Positions 42,501 to 54,699 of a stretch of 64,000 nt of DNA are shown piece after piece; position 1 is the stretch's first letter, and each line of letters begins with the position of its first letter. The position numbers and the translations under genes were made by a program. Under the pieces are notes generated by a model. It ran no database searches. It was given only the letters and a program-made list of their open reading frames with translations, and was not told where the DNA came from. The DNA lies in contig MNCI01036292.1 in NCBI GenBank assembly GCA_015680685.1, positions 815,026-879,025 of the forward strand. The letters run 5' to 3'. The DNA is from Gnetum montanum. Lineage: Eukaryota; Streptophyta; Gnetopsida; Gnetales; Gnetaceae.

Positions 42501-44167
42501 TGAAACACCTCAAAAAATGCAAGGTCATCTTGGCTTCACCAGGCCTTACTATCCACGTAGTGCTATGGCAGTTCATCGGGAGGAGAGCGCCCTAAGTTTA
42601 GGCCAGCCAGTTCAGCAAATTTTCTACTTTAGGTGTTAACATGATGCACAGGTCATCCTACCTATCCACCTAAGTACCCTACTGGGTCGACAGCCTACTC
42701 AGAAACAACACAAAGTTGGCAGTAGCACTCTGGGTGCTCAAAAAATAGTTTGACAAGTTTTCTAAGTCGCAATGTCTACTATGCTATGCTACGCTGTGTA
42801 GCGTACCAAGCTTCAGAAGACGATTGCAGAACAAAGTACTACATTACACCATGCCACATGATGTAACATGGTAATAGTTTCATAGTTAGCCTCCTTGCCT
42901 AGTTTTGGGTCCTGCAATGATGTTCCTTTCTGTCAGGAAGCGACAGACTATGTCTACTGCTATGCTACGCTAAGCTACAAGGTGCAGCAAGGCGTAGTAA
43001 TTATGCGGAAGAGACAGAAGGTAGCTCGAAGGGTAAGAACAACAAAGTTCGTAAGTCTTGCGTCGTAGGAAACAAAATATGCGAATTGGCAAAGTTTCTG
43101 CAACTAAGGCAAGTTGCTACGCTACACTACGCTACATAGCGTAGCATAACGTAGGAAGCATGCGATGCACATATCGGTGCTACGCTATGTCAAGCATGTT
43201 ACACTACAAAGCACAGCAAGGCATACAGGAGGTCGTGCAATATCAATGCACTTCACCTAATTGGATCATTGGCACATGTATCCAGACACTGATGGTGCAA
43301 TTAGGATATGGTAGGCTCATAGTCGCAATGGTCATGAGCATCTAATGCCCATATTGGCACATGCAACACGAGAAAGTCAATGAAAGGCCAAGGCATGTGG
43401 CTTCCAAGCGACCCTTTCCGCATGCCCTTGGTCCTATAAATATCCCAATAAGCAACAAAAAAATCTCTCTGGCTCTTTCGCTCTATTGCTATCTGCCCCT
43501 ATTGCTCTCGCTTTTTGGAGCTCTCTGACTCCCTAACTTCCTGGCTCTCTCTTTCAGCTTACTTTTCTATTTGACATTCTCCTTGGTTGCAGCATTGAGC
43601 ATTGTAAGATTTCTATTTGACACGGCGAATAGTTACCATCCTCGGTTGACATTCCATTCTGTCCTTTTTTCTACCACCTTGGTAGAATCCCTACGCTGTG
43701 AACACCAAAGTCCATGTCCAAAGTGCACAAGTTGCCCACTCTGCGTACCTTGGTTACTCTCAGGATTGCTGCACGTCATCATGCTGTGCAATTGATTGTA
43801 TCCACCTTGGCAGAGAAAATTTGTAACTTTGGAGTGGTGCATGCTCTTAATTGTATTTAGCTTTTTTTTCTATTACTGTCGCATGTTGCATTATTTCTTG
43901 CATTGTTTCCTACTTTATTTATTTTTAAATATCATTCCGCTTATTTATTCTTAAGCATCATGTCGCATTTCCATTCTTGTTCTAAAATATATGTTGCAAA
44001 AGGCTATATAGACACCAATTAAGTCCTTGTTTGATTGACCAGACTATTCAGGGTGCTCCGTATCCACACACACTCCCAGCATGGCCCTCCCGTGGATACG
44101 GGATCAAGAGTGTCGCGCTTGTCGACCCCTCAGTGTTTTCCAGCCACTGATGTTTTTTGTCGCTACA
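42501..44167 (+). repeat. 3' LTR of element C
   Basis: 1,667 bp, TGAAACACC to TTGTCGCTACA. The terminal part (CAGCATGGCCCTC ... CTCAGTGTTTTCCAGC) aligns with the end of the A LTR read on the minus strand. U3 has repeated words built on GCTACGCTA...TAGCGTAG (42790-43200). The sequence beyond the right edge is copia. Confidence 0.85.
43435..43442 (+). promoter_or_regulatory. TATA box in the C LTR
   Basis: CCTATAAATATCCC, about 730 bp before the LTR end, the same spacing as in A. It is followed by a pyrimidine-rich tract typical of an LTR R region. Confidence 0.6.
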
Positions 44168-45205
44168 CCACCTTTACACCTATGGCTAGAGGTAAAGACC
44201 CTTGCAAGATTTTACATTTTCCTTCCTCAAATATGATGGTTAGACTTGCAGAATCTAACTCACTCATAGACAGGAGACTCATTGTGAGTTTAGGTACATG
44301 ACGAACATGAGATATAGTTTAATGATTCCATCCTTAAATTGGATTTTAACTTTACTATATCCAACAACATCAAAAAGACCATCATCACCTAGTTTGTTCA
44401 CACCAAGATTACAAACAAAGTATTCACAAAACCATTCTAGTTGTGGGGTCTAGTGATAGGAAGCACTACAATCAATGTACCAAGAAATTCTCTCAGTGTC
44501 ATCAACTGATGATACCACATACAAATCTTCATCTCAATGAGAATGAGGAATTTCATTTTTATTATTAGTATTTGTAGATGCTATTCCTTTCTTTGCTTCT
44601 TTACAATCTTTTTTAAAATGACCAATCTTTCGATAATTCCAACATCTTGGTTTTTTGGAATTTTTCTGGGATCTAGGAGGTTTAAATTGTGGACTTTTAT
44701 TCAACTTTAAGTTGGAGTTTTTGGCAGGGAAAAGATCACTTTGGACAAAGGTAGACCTTTTAATTCTCATCTCTTCACTAAGGAGTTGGGCTACAATAGT
44801 ATCAAAACTAAGAGTTAACATAGAATTATTCAATAATGTTGCAAAAGTATTCCAAGACTTAGGAAGAGACTCTAAAAGATACATACAATGATTTTCCTGT
44901 TTCATTTTTATCAACTACTTCAAGTTGCGCCATGATATCGTTGAAGATACTTAAATGATTAGTATTTAACATACCTTTAGGCATCTTGAATGTGTGTAAA
45001 TTCCTCCATTGAAAAAATATGTTCCAACTGATTTTGTTTGGTAAAAATCTTTTAAGGTGTCCCACAAATCTTTGATAGTTAGAACTCTAGAAACATTGAG
45101 CAGCACCAAACGAGAGAGACACAAATGAATTCTGCTTCGTGCCTTTCTATCCAAGTTCTCCAACTAAATCTGTGATAGTAGTAGGCTTTGAATCAACAAT
45201 TATTT
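44168..45205 (-). mobile_element. Copia fragment D1 (gag and start of protease)
   Basis: Closely related to the gag-protease part of copia element D2 (48590-49640). It is truncated on the left by element C and on the right at about 45205, where similarity to D2 fades. The knuckle reads CWNYRKIGHFKKDC, with Tyr replacing the second Cys of CRNCGKIGHSKKIC in D2. The longest frame, 44914-44534, has NSMLTLSFDTIVAQLLSEEM and NKSPQFKPPRSQKN. Confidence 0.8.
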
Positions 45206-45317
45206 CCCTTCAAAATAATGGCCAAAGGAGTGTAAAGATCCTTATAAGATCCATGCTATCTCAAGAATTACCAAAGAACTACATGACCTTTATTCCTTGT
45301 AAACCTCATCACAAGAG
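45206..45317. other. Short stretch between D1 and D2
   Basis: About 110 bp with no clear match to D2. Its last five bases, AAGAG, are a near match to the AAGAA following D2 and may be the target duplication. Confidence 0.4.
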
Positions 45318-45780
45318 TGTGATTTTTAGATTGTTCATGATAATAGTAAAAAAAATAAATCAATAGAAAAACACAAGAATTTATCCTCGGGAAAAACAAC
45401 GAGAACCCCAATAAGAAATAGGCTCATGGATCTTTATGTCAGCTCATAGAGAATTTTTGAAACACAATGAATAGTAGAGAATGGGAAATAAGAAAGCATT
45501 GGGATGAAAGTTAAATGCACACCTTGAATGCTTCCTTGTAATCATATCTATAGCATGGGAAGCTAGATGTAAATTGGATATTAATAGTAGTAAAATGATA
45601 AAGATGAACAATAGTTTTGCATTGACTATAATTCAAATATCTGCAGTTAAATAATTAACACTGTAGTTTATTACAACATAACTATTGTACTATACAACTA
45701 CAAAAGGGATAGTGCATGTAATCAAAGAGATGATAATATTTGAGCTTATGTGAATAGAAATTGGCTTTACTTTACTCACA
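45318..45780 (-). repeat. 3' LTR of copia D2
   Basis: 463 bp, aligned throughout with 49811-50270 (shared AATAGAAAAACACAAGAAT, AAGAAAGCATTGGGATGAAA). Confidence 0.88.
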
Positions 45781-45903
45781 ATTCTCCCTCTTGAAGGAAA
45801 AGTTGCCATGAAGCCTGATCCAAACCTTAGATGTTATCATCTTTTATGACACCAATAGTTGTTTGACACCATAAAAATTTTTCAGCAGATAAAGATTTTA
45901 TCA

Positions 45904-47309
45904 TCATATCAGTAGGATTTTCTTCTGCTTTATTTTTTCAAGAAGAATTCTTTGTTCATTTATCTGCTCTTGAATATAGCGATACCATATTTCTATATGC
46001 TTTGTCCTATTGTGGAAAGTTGGATTCTTGGATATATAAATTGTGCTTTGATTATGACAACCAAATTTCATAATTTTTTTATGAATTCCAAGTTTAGCCA
46101 CTAATCTTTGAAGCCATGTTGCTTCCTGAGTAGCTAGGTTTATAGCAACATAGTTTGCTTCAGTAGTAGACTGAGCTACATAAGACTGCAATTGGCTTTT
46201 TCAAGAGATAGCATCACCAAAGATATTGAACACATATCCACTAGTTGATTTTCTATTATTTAAATCCCCACCCCAATCAGCATTCACATAACCATCTAAA
46301 ATGGATGGATCACTTTGATTACAAATAGAAAAGTTCATAGTACCATGAAGATATCAGAAAACTTGTTTTATAGCAATCCAATGTTGTTTCCATGGATTAG
46401 ACATATACCTACTAAGTTTTCCAACAATATATGCAATATCAAGTCTAGTAGTGACCATTACATAACTATCGACAACACTAGCATATGGAATTTTTATCAT
46501 GAGCTATTTTTCATCATTTATCTTGGGGCATTGTTCAACTGAGAGTTTCATCCTAGTTTCATAGGGTGTTGCCATAGGTTTACAATCTTGCCTATTATAT
46601 CTTTTTAAGATGTTTTGCACATATGTAGATTGTCGAACCCAAAGTTATTACCTTTGTTTCTTTTAATTTTCATGCCCAAAATCCTTTTAATAGAACCAAG
46701 ATCTTTCATCTCAAACAGAGAAGAAAGAAGTTGTTTCAACTCCTTAATTTCATCCATGTCACTTCCTGTTATTAACATGTCATCAACATATAGTAGTAAA
46801 ATTAAGAGTTTTTCATTTTTATTTTTTACATATAATTACATGTCTTCCTAACTTCTAATGAAGCCAAGATTTAACATGTGTTCATTAAATTTCTTATTCC
46901 ACATCCTTGGTGCTTGTTTGAGCCCATACAATAATATTAGTAATCAACACACCATATGCTCTTTTTCTTTCACTTCATACCTTTTAGGTTGAAGCATATA
47001 TATTTTCTCCTCAAGATCACCATTGAGGAAAGTTTTTTTTACAGCCATTTGTTCAAGTTCTAGATCATAATCTATTGCTATTGAAAGCAATGATCTAATG
47101 GATGTTAATTTTACCATAGAGGAGAAGATTTCATCATAATCAATTCCCTTGTTTTGAGAATAATCCTTAGCAACAAGATGTGCTTTAAACTGGTCACCAG
47201 ATTTAATTCTGAAGATCCACTTACATCCAATTAGTTTTCTATCATATGGAAGTTCAACCAATTCCCATGTCGTATTCTTATGAATAGCAAAAATTTCATC
47301 ATCCATCAC
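45904..47309 (-). pseudogene. Copia D2 reverse transcriptase and RNase H
   Basis: Pieces in order: RT start (47309-46944: TWELVELPYDRKLIGCKWIF, AHLVAKDYSQNKGIDYDEIF, LEQMAVKKTFLNGDLEE), a degraded middle (46851-46200, where a LLLYVDDMLI-type motif is readable near 46775-46805) and RNase H (46191-45904: SYVAQSTTEANYVAINLATQEATWLQRL, NPTFHNRTKHIEIWYRYIQEQI). Many stops. The family call is secure from the copia-specific blocks. Confidence 0.85.
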
Positions 47310-47427
47310 TTGCTTCCATTTTTTATGATAAAGAGATGTAAATGCTTCAGCATAAGTATGGTGGTTTAGCTTAAGTGATTAAAATGTGATCTTCAAACCA
47401 AGTGAGTAATTTTCTTATGTGATCAAA

Positions 47428-48520
47428 CTACCTTAAGGGTTGTGAAGCTGATGGAGCATCATGTTGATACTTGATTTCCTCATCTTCACTTTCATCTTCC
47501 CTTGTACTTATGTCATGTATATTATGCACACCATCTTGTTGGTTAGGAGCAATATCTCCTATTGAGGGAGGATGACCCTCTGAATTTCCTTTATTAACTT
47601 GAAATGATACATGATCAGGTGTTACACCATTAGAGAGATTGTACTTAATATGTTTGCAAGACGCTCTAAATACAACATCACAACTATAGATAACCCTCTT
47701 ATTTTTTTGGGTTGTACAACTTATAAGTTTTAACACCATGACCATAACCAAGGAAAAGACATCTTACAGACTTATAGTCTAATTTTGATCTATTAACTTT
47801 TGGAATGTGAACATAAGCTTCACACCCAAAACCATGAAGCTAATTCAAATTAACAGACTTGCCACTCCATATTTCTTTTGGAATCTTTCCATTAGTTGCA
47901 AAGGATGGAGACTTGTTGATGAGATAACAAGCAATTATTGTGACTTTAGCCCAAAAATGTTTACCAAGAACAGCTTCACTTAGCATGCATTTGATTCTTT
48001 CCAACAATGTTCTATTAAAATGTTCAGCTACTCGATTCTGTTCGGGAGTTCTTGGAATAGTCTTTTTCTTGTATATGCCATGTCCTTTACAAAAATTGTT
48101 AAAAGCATGGGAGAAAAATTCACCACCATTATCTATTCTAAGAACCTTGATTTTCTTTACTGAATAATTTTCAACAAGAGCTTTGAACTCTTTACATTTT
48201 TCAAACACTTCAGACTTATGTTTCATTAAATAGATCCAATCTTTCATTGAAAAATCATCAATGAATGAAACATAATATGTAGCACCTTCAAGTGAGAATG
48301 TTTACAAGTCTTTAATTGGTTCAAAAACATACTTAGGTATTAACTCTAACACTTGATTAACTTTAGCATTACTTCTTGGCAATCTTGAACGTGTTTGTTT
48401 ACCAAGTAGGTAATGATGAAAAAAATTCAAAGATTCCTCTATAGATTAATTTTACCTTTTTAATGTAGTTCCTTTAGATCTTTTTCACTTAAATGTGCTA
48501 ATCTTCTATGCCAAAGATCA
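47428..48520 (-). pseudogene. Copia D2 integrase
   Basis: The upstream GAG-pre-integrase motif (LWHRRLAHLSEKDLKEL) is at about 48515-48465. The open core, 48247-47840 (135 codons), has KIKVLRIDNGGEFFSHAF and IPRTPEQNRVAEHFNRTL, the second Asp and the Glu of the D,D-35-E triad. The tail (GCEAYVHIPKVNRSKLDYKS...) is broken. The frame 47751-47428 is mostly the linker between integrase and RT. Confidence 0.85.
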
Positions 48521-48564
48521 ATGCTTGAATGCAAGTCAATAATAGCTACCATATTGAAGTTGTG

Positions 48565-48951
48565 CTACAACATTCTTGCTTCCAACCTGTAAAGTCTTTC
48601 CATCTTCACATCAATAGTTAGAGGTAAAGACCCTTGTAAGATTTTACATTTTCCTTTATCAAATATGATAGTTAGACCTATAGAATCTAACTCACTCACA
48701 AATAGGAGACTCATTGTGAGTTTAAGTACATGAGGAACCTGAGATATAGTGTTAATGGTTCCATCCTTAAATTGGATTTTAACTTTACCGTACCCAACAA
48801 CATCACAAAGACCATCATCACCTAGTTTGACTAGACCAAGATTACAAAAAACGTATTGACAAAACCATTCATGATGTGGGGTATAGTGATAGAAAGCACC
48901 AGAATCAATATACCAAGAAACTCTCTCAATGTCATCAATTAATGACACCAC
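48565..48951 (-). CDS. Copia D2 protease
   Basis: 128 codons: WYIDSGAFYHYTPHHEWF holds the aspartic protease active site Asp-Ser-Gly, followed by VGYGKVKIQFKDGTINTISQ and VPHVLKLTMSLLFVSEL, typical of copia protease. Open, but its neighbours are broken. Confidence 0.85.
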   Translation of the reverse strand: MVSLIDDIERVSWYIDSGAFYHYTPHHEWFCQYVFCNLGLVKLGDDGLCDVVGYGKVKIQFKDGTINTISQVPHVLKLTMSLLFVSELDSIGLTIIFDKGKCKILQGSLPLTIDVKMERLYRLEARML

Positions 48952-48966
48952 ATAAAAATCTCCCTA

Positions 48967-49746
48967 TCAATGAGAAGGAGGAATTTCATTTTTATTATTA
49001 TTACTTGCAGATGCCTTTTCTTTCTTTGCTACTTTACAAATTTTTTTAGAATGACCAATCTTTCCACAATTCCGACATCTTGGTTTTGTGGAATTTTTCT
49101 TGGATCTAGGAGGTTTAAACTGTGGACTTTTATTTAACTTTATGTTTGAGTTTTTGGCAAGGAAAAGATCACTTTGGATAGGGGTAGACCTTTTAATTCT
49201 CCTTTCTTCACTAAGGAGTTGAGCTACAATAGTATCAAAATTAAGAGTTGACATAGAATTACTCACTAATGTTAGGAAAGTATTTCAAGACATAGGAAGA
49301 GACTTTAAAAGATACGTACAATGATCTTCCTCTTTCATTTTATCTTCAACTGGTTCAAGTTGCATCATGATATCATTGAAGATACTTAAATGATCAGTAA
49401 TTAACATACCTTTAAGCATCTTGAGTATGTGTAAATTACTCCTATGAAACAATATGTTAGCAACTAATTTTTTTTGGTACAAATCTTTTAATTTATCCCA
49501 CAAATCTTTGGCTATTAGAACTCTAGAAATGTTGATCAGCGCCGAACAAGAGAGACACAAATAAATTTTGCTTTATGCCTTTCTATCCATGGTCTCCTAG
49601 TTTGAATCTGTGATAGTAGTAGGCTTGGAATTAGTAATTACTTGCCAAAGATCTTTGTTGACAAGAAGATCCTCCATGTACATTCTCCAAACATTGTAAT
49701 CATTTTTAGAGAATTTTTCAATTTTGATTTTTGCAAATTTTGCCAT
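48967..49746 (-). pseudogene. Copia D2 gag
   Basis: The natural ATG is at 49744-49746 (MAKFAKIKIEKFSKNDYNVW), 65 bp inside the LTR, matching copia gag starts. Two early stops break it; frames 49560-49285 and 49266-48967 continue it. A CCHC zinc knuckle, CRNCGKIGHSKKIC, is intact near the end. Confidence 0.85.
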
Positions 49747-49810
49747 ACCTTGAAATCAAACAACAAAACAAAAAAGAACCACCATGAAAGAATCTCACTC
49801 CAATACCAAT

Positions 49811-50270
49811 TGTGACTTTAGATTGTTTGTGATAACAGTAAAAAAAGAAGTCAATAGAAAAACACAAGAATATATCCTGGGGAAAAACAAGAAAAACCCT
49901 AGCAAGAAACAGACTCTTGGATCTTTATGTTAGCTCAGAGAAAATTTCTGAAACACAATGGACAACAAAGAATGGGAAAGAAGAAAGCATTGGGATGAAA
50001 GTTAAACACACATCTTGAATGCTTCCTTGTAACCATATTTATAGCATGGGAAGTTGGATGTAAATTGGATATTAATAGTAGTGAAATGACATAGATGAAA
50101 AATAGTTTTACATTGACTATATCTCAAATATTTGTAGTTAAATACTTTACATTGTAGTTTATTACAACATAACTATTGTACCATACAGCTACAAAAGGAT
50201 AGTGTGTGTAATCAAAGAGATAACAATATCTGAGCTTATGTGAATGGCAATTACCTTCACTTTACTCACA
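49811..50270 (-). repeat. 5' LTR of copia D2
   Basis: 460 bp, TGTGAC to CTCACA, paired with 45318-45780. A minus-strand TATAAATA box is at 50036-50043; the other LTR has lost it (TATAGATA). Confidence 0.88.
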
Positions 50271-51685
50271 AAGAATATGTAGGCTTGTTGAGCAGGCTTT
50301 GCCTCTCTAGTTGAAGTCACCACTCTTCTTTACAACAAGGAATTTGGGCTAGTTGCACATAGCCTAGGATCGGTCATTATGTTGTTGTCTTGGGTCTTTA
50401 TGCATGGACATTGTCTAATGCATTCTCGCTATGCTTCTAACCATCTTGTAATGGGTGCCATGACTTCTATTGTGCTTACATGTGTTATGAACGTTGAGGC
50501 ATAATCTACCTTGAGTTCACCCTTCTTTCGTAGTTGATTCAAAACCCTTGGGTGGTGTTGTGGGGTGCTTTTCAAGGATAGCATTGTAACACCCTCACCC
50601 CATATTCTTGTTGAAATTGAATTGAACAAGGAGGGTTGTGACACTATTTGGATTGTAAATGGAAGTAACTTTTGTCCTAAGTAAAATGGTTAAAAGGATT
50701 TGTTATCACAAATAACCAACCTGCAAAAAATTGTTTTATCATCAACTTTATGAAAACAACCAAGTTAATAAGGTCAAGGATTCTACAACTATTGTCTCTT
50801 ACCCATGATACACAACCTTCTAGTGCAAAACATTCAAAAAACCAATGCACAACCAAGGTTGCAAATAATGGTATGATGGTACAAAGGCTTTGTGAAATGT
50901 CAAGGGAGCATCCAATAATTATGAGATGAGACATTATTCCCATTTCAAGAATATCTGCATTTAGAAATAAAAGAATAAAGCATGATTTAATTATCTTTTT
51001 TTTGTAGGGATTGTCAAGAACTTCAATTACTACTAAAACATTCATGAGGTGTTTTCTTGGGTCCAAGTTGGAATCTAAACAAGGGGATAAAAAATTATAG
51101 AACTAATATTGAACTGAATAATCAGCAATGCTAAAAAATGAAGCAATTGGATACCCCAATTCTATATCCTTAAGTAACTATATAAAAAAGTTTGAATCAT
51201 GTTATGTAGTATATCTTGAATAAACCTGAATCAACATAACTTCCAAAACTGAATAAGACAACTAAATGATTATGGTGATGTAGCTTAGGATATGATAGAG
51301 AACAAACACTTAATAAAATTAGAAAAACTATAGAAACTTCAAACACAAGTTGAAGATATAAGCATAACATTCTAAAACAAATTAATTGCATAGAAGAAAA
51401 TAGTACAAATGTAGTATGCACGACAAAAACTTTAGATGTAGGCTAAATGTCAGAGGGAAGACTTTACAAATAATACCAAACCAACAAATGTTGCAATCTA
51501 TTAGTAGAAATCTAGGCTAGGCTTTCTTAAGAAAATGGTGCAATGTAGTAAGAAGCATGGCTAAAGGGCTTCCTTTTGCCATCATGGCTTACTACTTTCC
51601 CAACATAAAATAAAATAAAAATAAAAATTCTTAAAATTAACATTATATAAAAAGTAAAAACTACATACAACATGACATTTTAAAT
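50271..51685. other. AT-rich stretch without a clear gene
   Basis: No retroelement domain recognised. The minus strand has two open stretches: 50644-50429 (RVLNQLRKKGELKVDYASTF) and 51066-50677, the latter with an intron-like acceptor (TTTCTAAATGCAG before ATATTCTTGAAATGGG at about 50958). They might be exons of an unrecognised gene; I cannot confirm. Confidence 0.35.
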
Positions 51686-51741
51686 NNNNNNNNNNNNNNN
51701 NNNNNNNNNNNNNNNNNNNNNNNNNNNNNNNNNNNNNNNNN
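51686..51741. other. Assembly gap (56 N)
   Basis: Run of 56 N bases; true size unknown. Confidence 0.98.
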
Positions 51742-51830
51742 GGATCTCAGTTGTATCTATACATATGTTAAATTTTAATTGAATTTTTACCTGACCTTTT
51801 TCCAAAAATAAAATAAAATAAACTATACCA
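51742..51830 (+). mobile_element. LINE 3' tail stub
   Basis: ACCTGACCTTTTTCCAAAAATAAAATAAAATAAA closely matches the end of the large LINE (AACCTTTTTCCAAAAATAAAATAAAA at 62045-62070). The gap cuts off the rest. Confidence 0.6.
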
Positions 51831-54657
51831 TTTAAACACTAAGAATTAACACTAGACAGTTTATACAATTTATATAAAAGAATTATAATGAATTTGCATG
51901 ACACCACATCCAACATGACAATGAAAAGAAAATTTTACATTCTAACAAATAATGTGATAACTAAAGTATTAGTGTACCGAACAATGTTTAACACATTAAT
52001 TTTAAACAATACAAACAAATGAAAACAAAAGCAAACAAGAAATAACATGGATCCCAACATTATCACCCCCTAATAAGGGATTTCTTGGAGGAAATTCTAA
52101 ATAAACTTTTGCTTTATGGATAATGATACTTCAACTGTTCTTTTACTTGAATTGTCTAACTGGTTGTAATACTCTAAAACATACAGTAGTGGTAGTTGAA
52201 CTAGGTTGAAATAATGAATTAACTAACTAATCCAAGATGTCTAATTAACCAGGATATCCCATATCAATTAATTTGTGAAATATCAAGTAAAATCCAAATT
52301 ATTCAAATGAGAAAACAAAAATATGAAATAGCAATTTGCAAGTGAGGAATCACCAGGATTAAACCAAAATTAAAAATTATTCAAATTATAGGACTGCATA
52401 GCTTTTGAATTGCAAATTACAATACACTGCTAAAATGTTTAGAATACAAACCTGCATCTTCATCTATGAAATCATACTAACAGAAATTGAAACAATAATA
52501 TTAAATGCCTTTGTCTCCAAAATCTAGTAGCAATAAAACAAGAAAAGCCGCATGATGAGAATGCACCATAGATGCTTAAAGAACAATGCATTAGAGAAGA
52601 ATGCTATTACAGCTACTACATTTATCAACGGATAAAAATAGAAAATAAGCAAATAAAGGAGACTGTTCTCAGAATAATATTTGAACGATAAGTTAACTCA
52701 AGTTCCATCTTGCACTATTGAATTCCTGTATTTATTTTTGCAACTTGAATATGTTCAAACTGATTCAGGCATGAAACTTGAGAACCACTATTCACTGTTA
52801 TAGCCGAGCCAACTTTTCTATACATCCTGAAAAAAAATTCTAGAATTTACATTAAACTTTAGTCCCTCTTAGGTTGGCATTAAAACCACGATGAAACAAA
52901 GCCAAGCTAGTTTTGTAAAATTTGTCTCCAATCAAATTTCAGAGAAAGAGAATGACTAATAATCATTTCAAACTAGCATTTCTACAAATTGAAATGGCAA
53001 GCAAGCCAACATAATCAATGCAACGGTTGACTAACTAGGAGTAAATACACAATAGCAAAGTGAAAGTTGTGAAACATCTTTGAAAGTAAGCCTAAATTGG
53101 ACTAATATAAATGATTTAATTGAACAGGCAAATGAACAAGTAAATGAAAGCAGCGAGTCTCACAATTTCCTTAATTTTTCCGTTGTAGGTTTCATAGCTC
53201 TATCTTTCCTATTGTTCCTCATTTTCTCTAGAACTTGAATACAATTAGAAATTTACAAAACCGGGTACTTTTGAATTTGAATTTGTAAAAGATGCTCACC
53301 AGTTATAGCAACGTCAATGAGGAATCAAAAAAATGCTTGAAATTGCAGTAAAAAAACAATTAGAATCCTGATTGTGCAGCAGAGAATCAAAAAGTTTTTA
53401 TATATGATGTTTGATGAAGCTCAGTAAACGTCTCGTGGAAATGATACATTAACATTATTTCAAAATTTTAAAGAATTGACTTCTAAATACTAAATAAGCA
53501 TGAATGCTAGGAGACATGGACAAATCATACTATGTTAATGTATCCTTGTATAGGAGACAACTACTGTGGTGCCTCATTGTTTAATGCAACACATGATCCA
53601 GGAGTCCAGGAGGGCAAGGAGACCAACAAATGCAGAACCAGACAGAATGTGTACACCTTGACTGCTTTCTTCCTAGTAGGCACCCAACATTGAAACATAG
53701 CTAATATTCATAAAACTAATTGAAAGTAATTAATGTTAAAAAAAGAATAAAATTTCTGAAAATCTTACTAGTAGTATGGCACGCCTTGAATATGCACCAG
53801 TCTCTTGGTTAATAGTTATAAACAAGAACCGGATAACTAACCTTGCAATGGGCGAGAATGTTCACAAGGCCACATACCCTAAATTACGCAAGGGTCTGTT
53901 CATAAGGTAAATCTAAGGTAGAAATTTCGTTACCAGATCAAGACCACAAATGAATTTTATTGAGACATAAAGTTCCATTGCTGTCCAACTAATCAAAATA
54001 TTAGGCATATGTAACAAATCACAGGATGTTTCCATGCATGAGATATTTTGAATCCTGGGAGCTATCAGTGAAGTTGTCTCAGAAAGAAGAATGTTCACTT
54101 TTAAAAGGAAGAACAAACATGAAGGGAGAAAACAATGTCATCTATCACAACTATGCAAAGATCTTTCAAGAACATCATCATCATCATCATTCTAGCCTTG
54201 TCCCAACAAAATGGAGGCAACTAGGATAATATCAGTAGAAAGCTATATCAAAGAAAAGATTGATTTACAGTTATCTTTTTGATCCAAAATATTCCAGTTT
54301 TATGTGATAAGCTTTATAAACTGTGCATATATAAACAACATGCACGCATGCATAGCCACCAAACCTTCCAGCTTCTAAGCTGATCAGAGAAATATTCATT
54401 ATTTCTTTATTTGAAAAAATTTTATCTATGATACTGAATGTAAATTTTTAAATGTAAAATTGGAATACAAAAAATATCTCAAATTCAAATCTTCCACATG
54501 TTAAATATTGAAATTCCATATTTTTCCTGCTTGTATTTGTATTTCTAACTTCATGCTACATTTAATAATACAAGAAGTAGCAATTGCACCATTTGTAAAT
54601 GCTACCAAATTGGTTACGGCTTAATCAAATATGAAATCATCAATTATTGTACATATT
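51831..54657. other. AT-rich stretch, possible introns of an unknown gene
   Basis: No retroelement coding seen. Weak exon-like segments on the minus strand: 52826-52745 (after an acceptor TTTTTTTCAG; MYRKVGSAITVNSGSQ then VSCLNQFEHIQ) and 53228-53163 (EKMRNNRKDRAMKPTTEKLR). A CAT microsatellite is at about 54174-54192. Left flank of the LINE. Confidence 0.3.
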
Positions 54658-54671
54658 AAATTATAACTAAA
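54658..54671. repeat. Left target-site duplication of the LINE
   Basis: AAATTATAACTAAA, repeated at 62068-62081 directly after the A-rich tail. The leading A bases could belong to the tail, so the certain part is TTATAACTAAA (11 bp). Confidence 0.75.
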
Positions 54672-54699
54672 GTAGTGGAAAAAAGAGGGGAACAATGGG

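Larger units (their letters stand above)
39613..44167 (+). mobile_element. Gypsy element C, 3' half
   Basis: Plus-strand Tat-like element of the same family as A. It starts abruptly inside the second RNase H where A inserted and continues through integrase, a 3' non-coding region with the boundary motif, a polypurine tract (42488-42500) and a 3' LTR (42501-44167). Its 5' half is absent from the window. It ends against copia sequence (D1), so C inserted into D1. Confidence 0.88.
45318..50270 (-). mobile_element. Complete Ty1/copia element D2
   Basis: Minus-strand element of 4,953 bp with LTRs at 45318-45780 and 49811-50270 (TGTGA...TCACA ends), polypurine tract AAGAGGGAGAAT on the minus strand (45781-45792), a PBS (TGGTATTGGAGTGAG, methionine-initiator-like) beside the right LTR, and gag, protease, integrase, RT and RNase H in copia order. 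Flanks AAGAG and AAGAA are a plausible 5-bp target duplication with one change. By eye the LTRs differ at roughly 12% over about 225 bp. Confidence 0.88.

Noticed and set aside
45318-50270. D1-LTR-D2-LTR as a tandem made by unequal LTR recombination
   Set aside because: D1 lacks a primer-binding site and leader beside the 45318 edge, and the AAGAG/AAGAA flanks fit a separate insertion; the tandem model remains possible but weaker.
53560-53640. Hydrophobic minus-strand reading near 53600
   Set aside because: Short, open in several frames, no splice sites that pair; not supportable as an exon.
54174-54200. Frame reading six histidines then SSLVP, resembling a cloning-vector His-tag and thrombin site
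   Set aside because: It is a (CAT)n microsatellite in AT-rich plant sequence. No vector backbone, promoter or other tag sequence is present.
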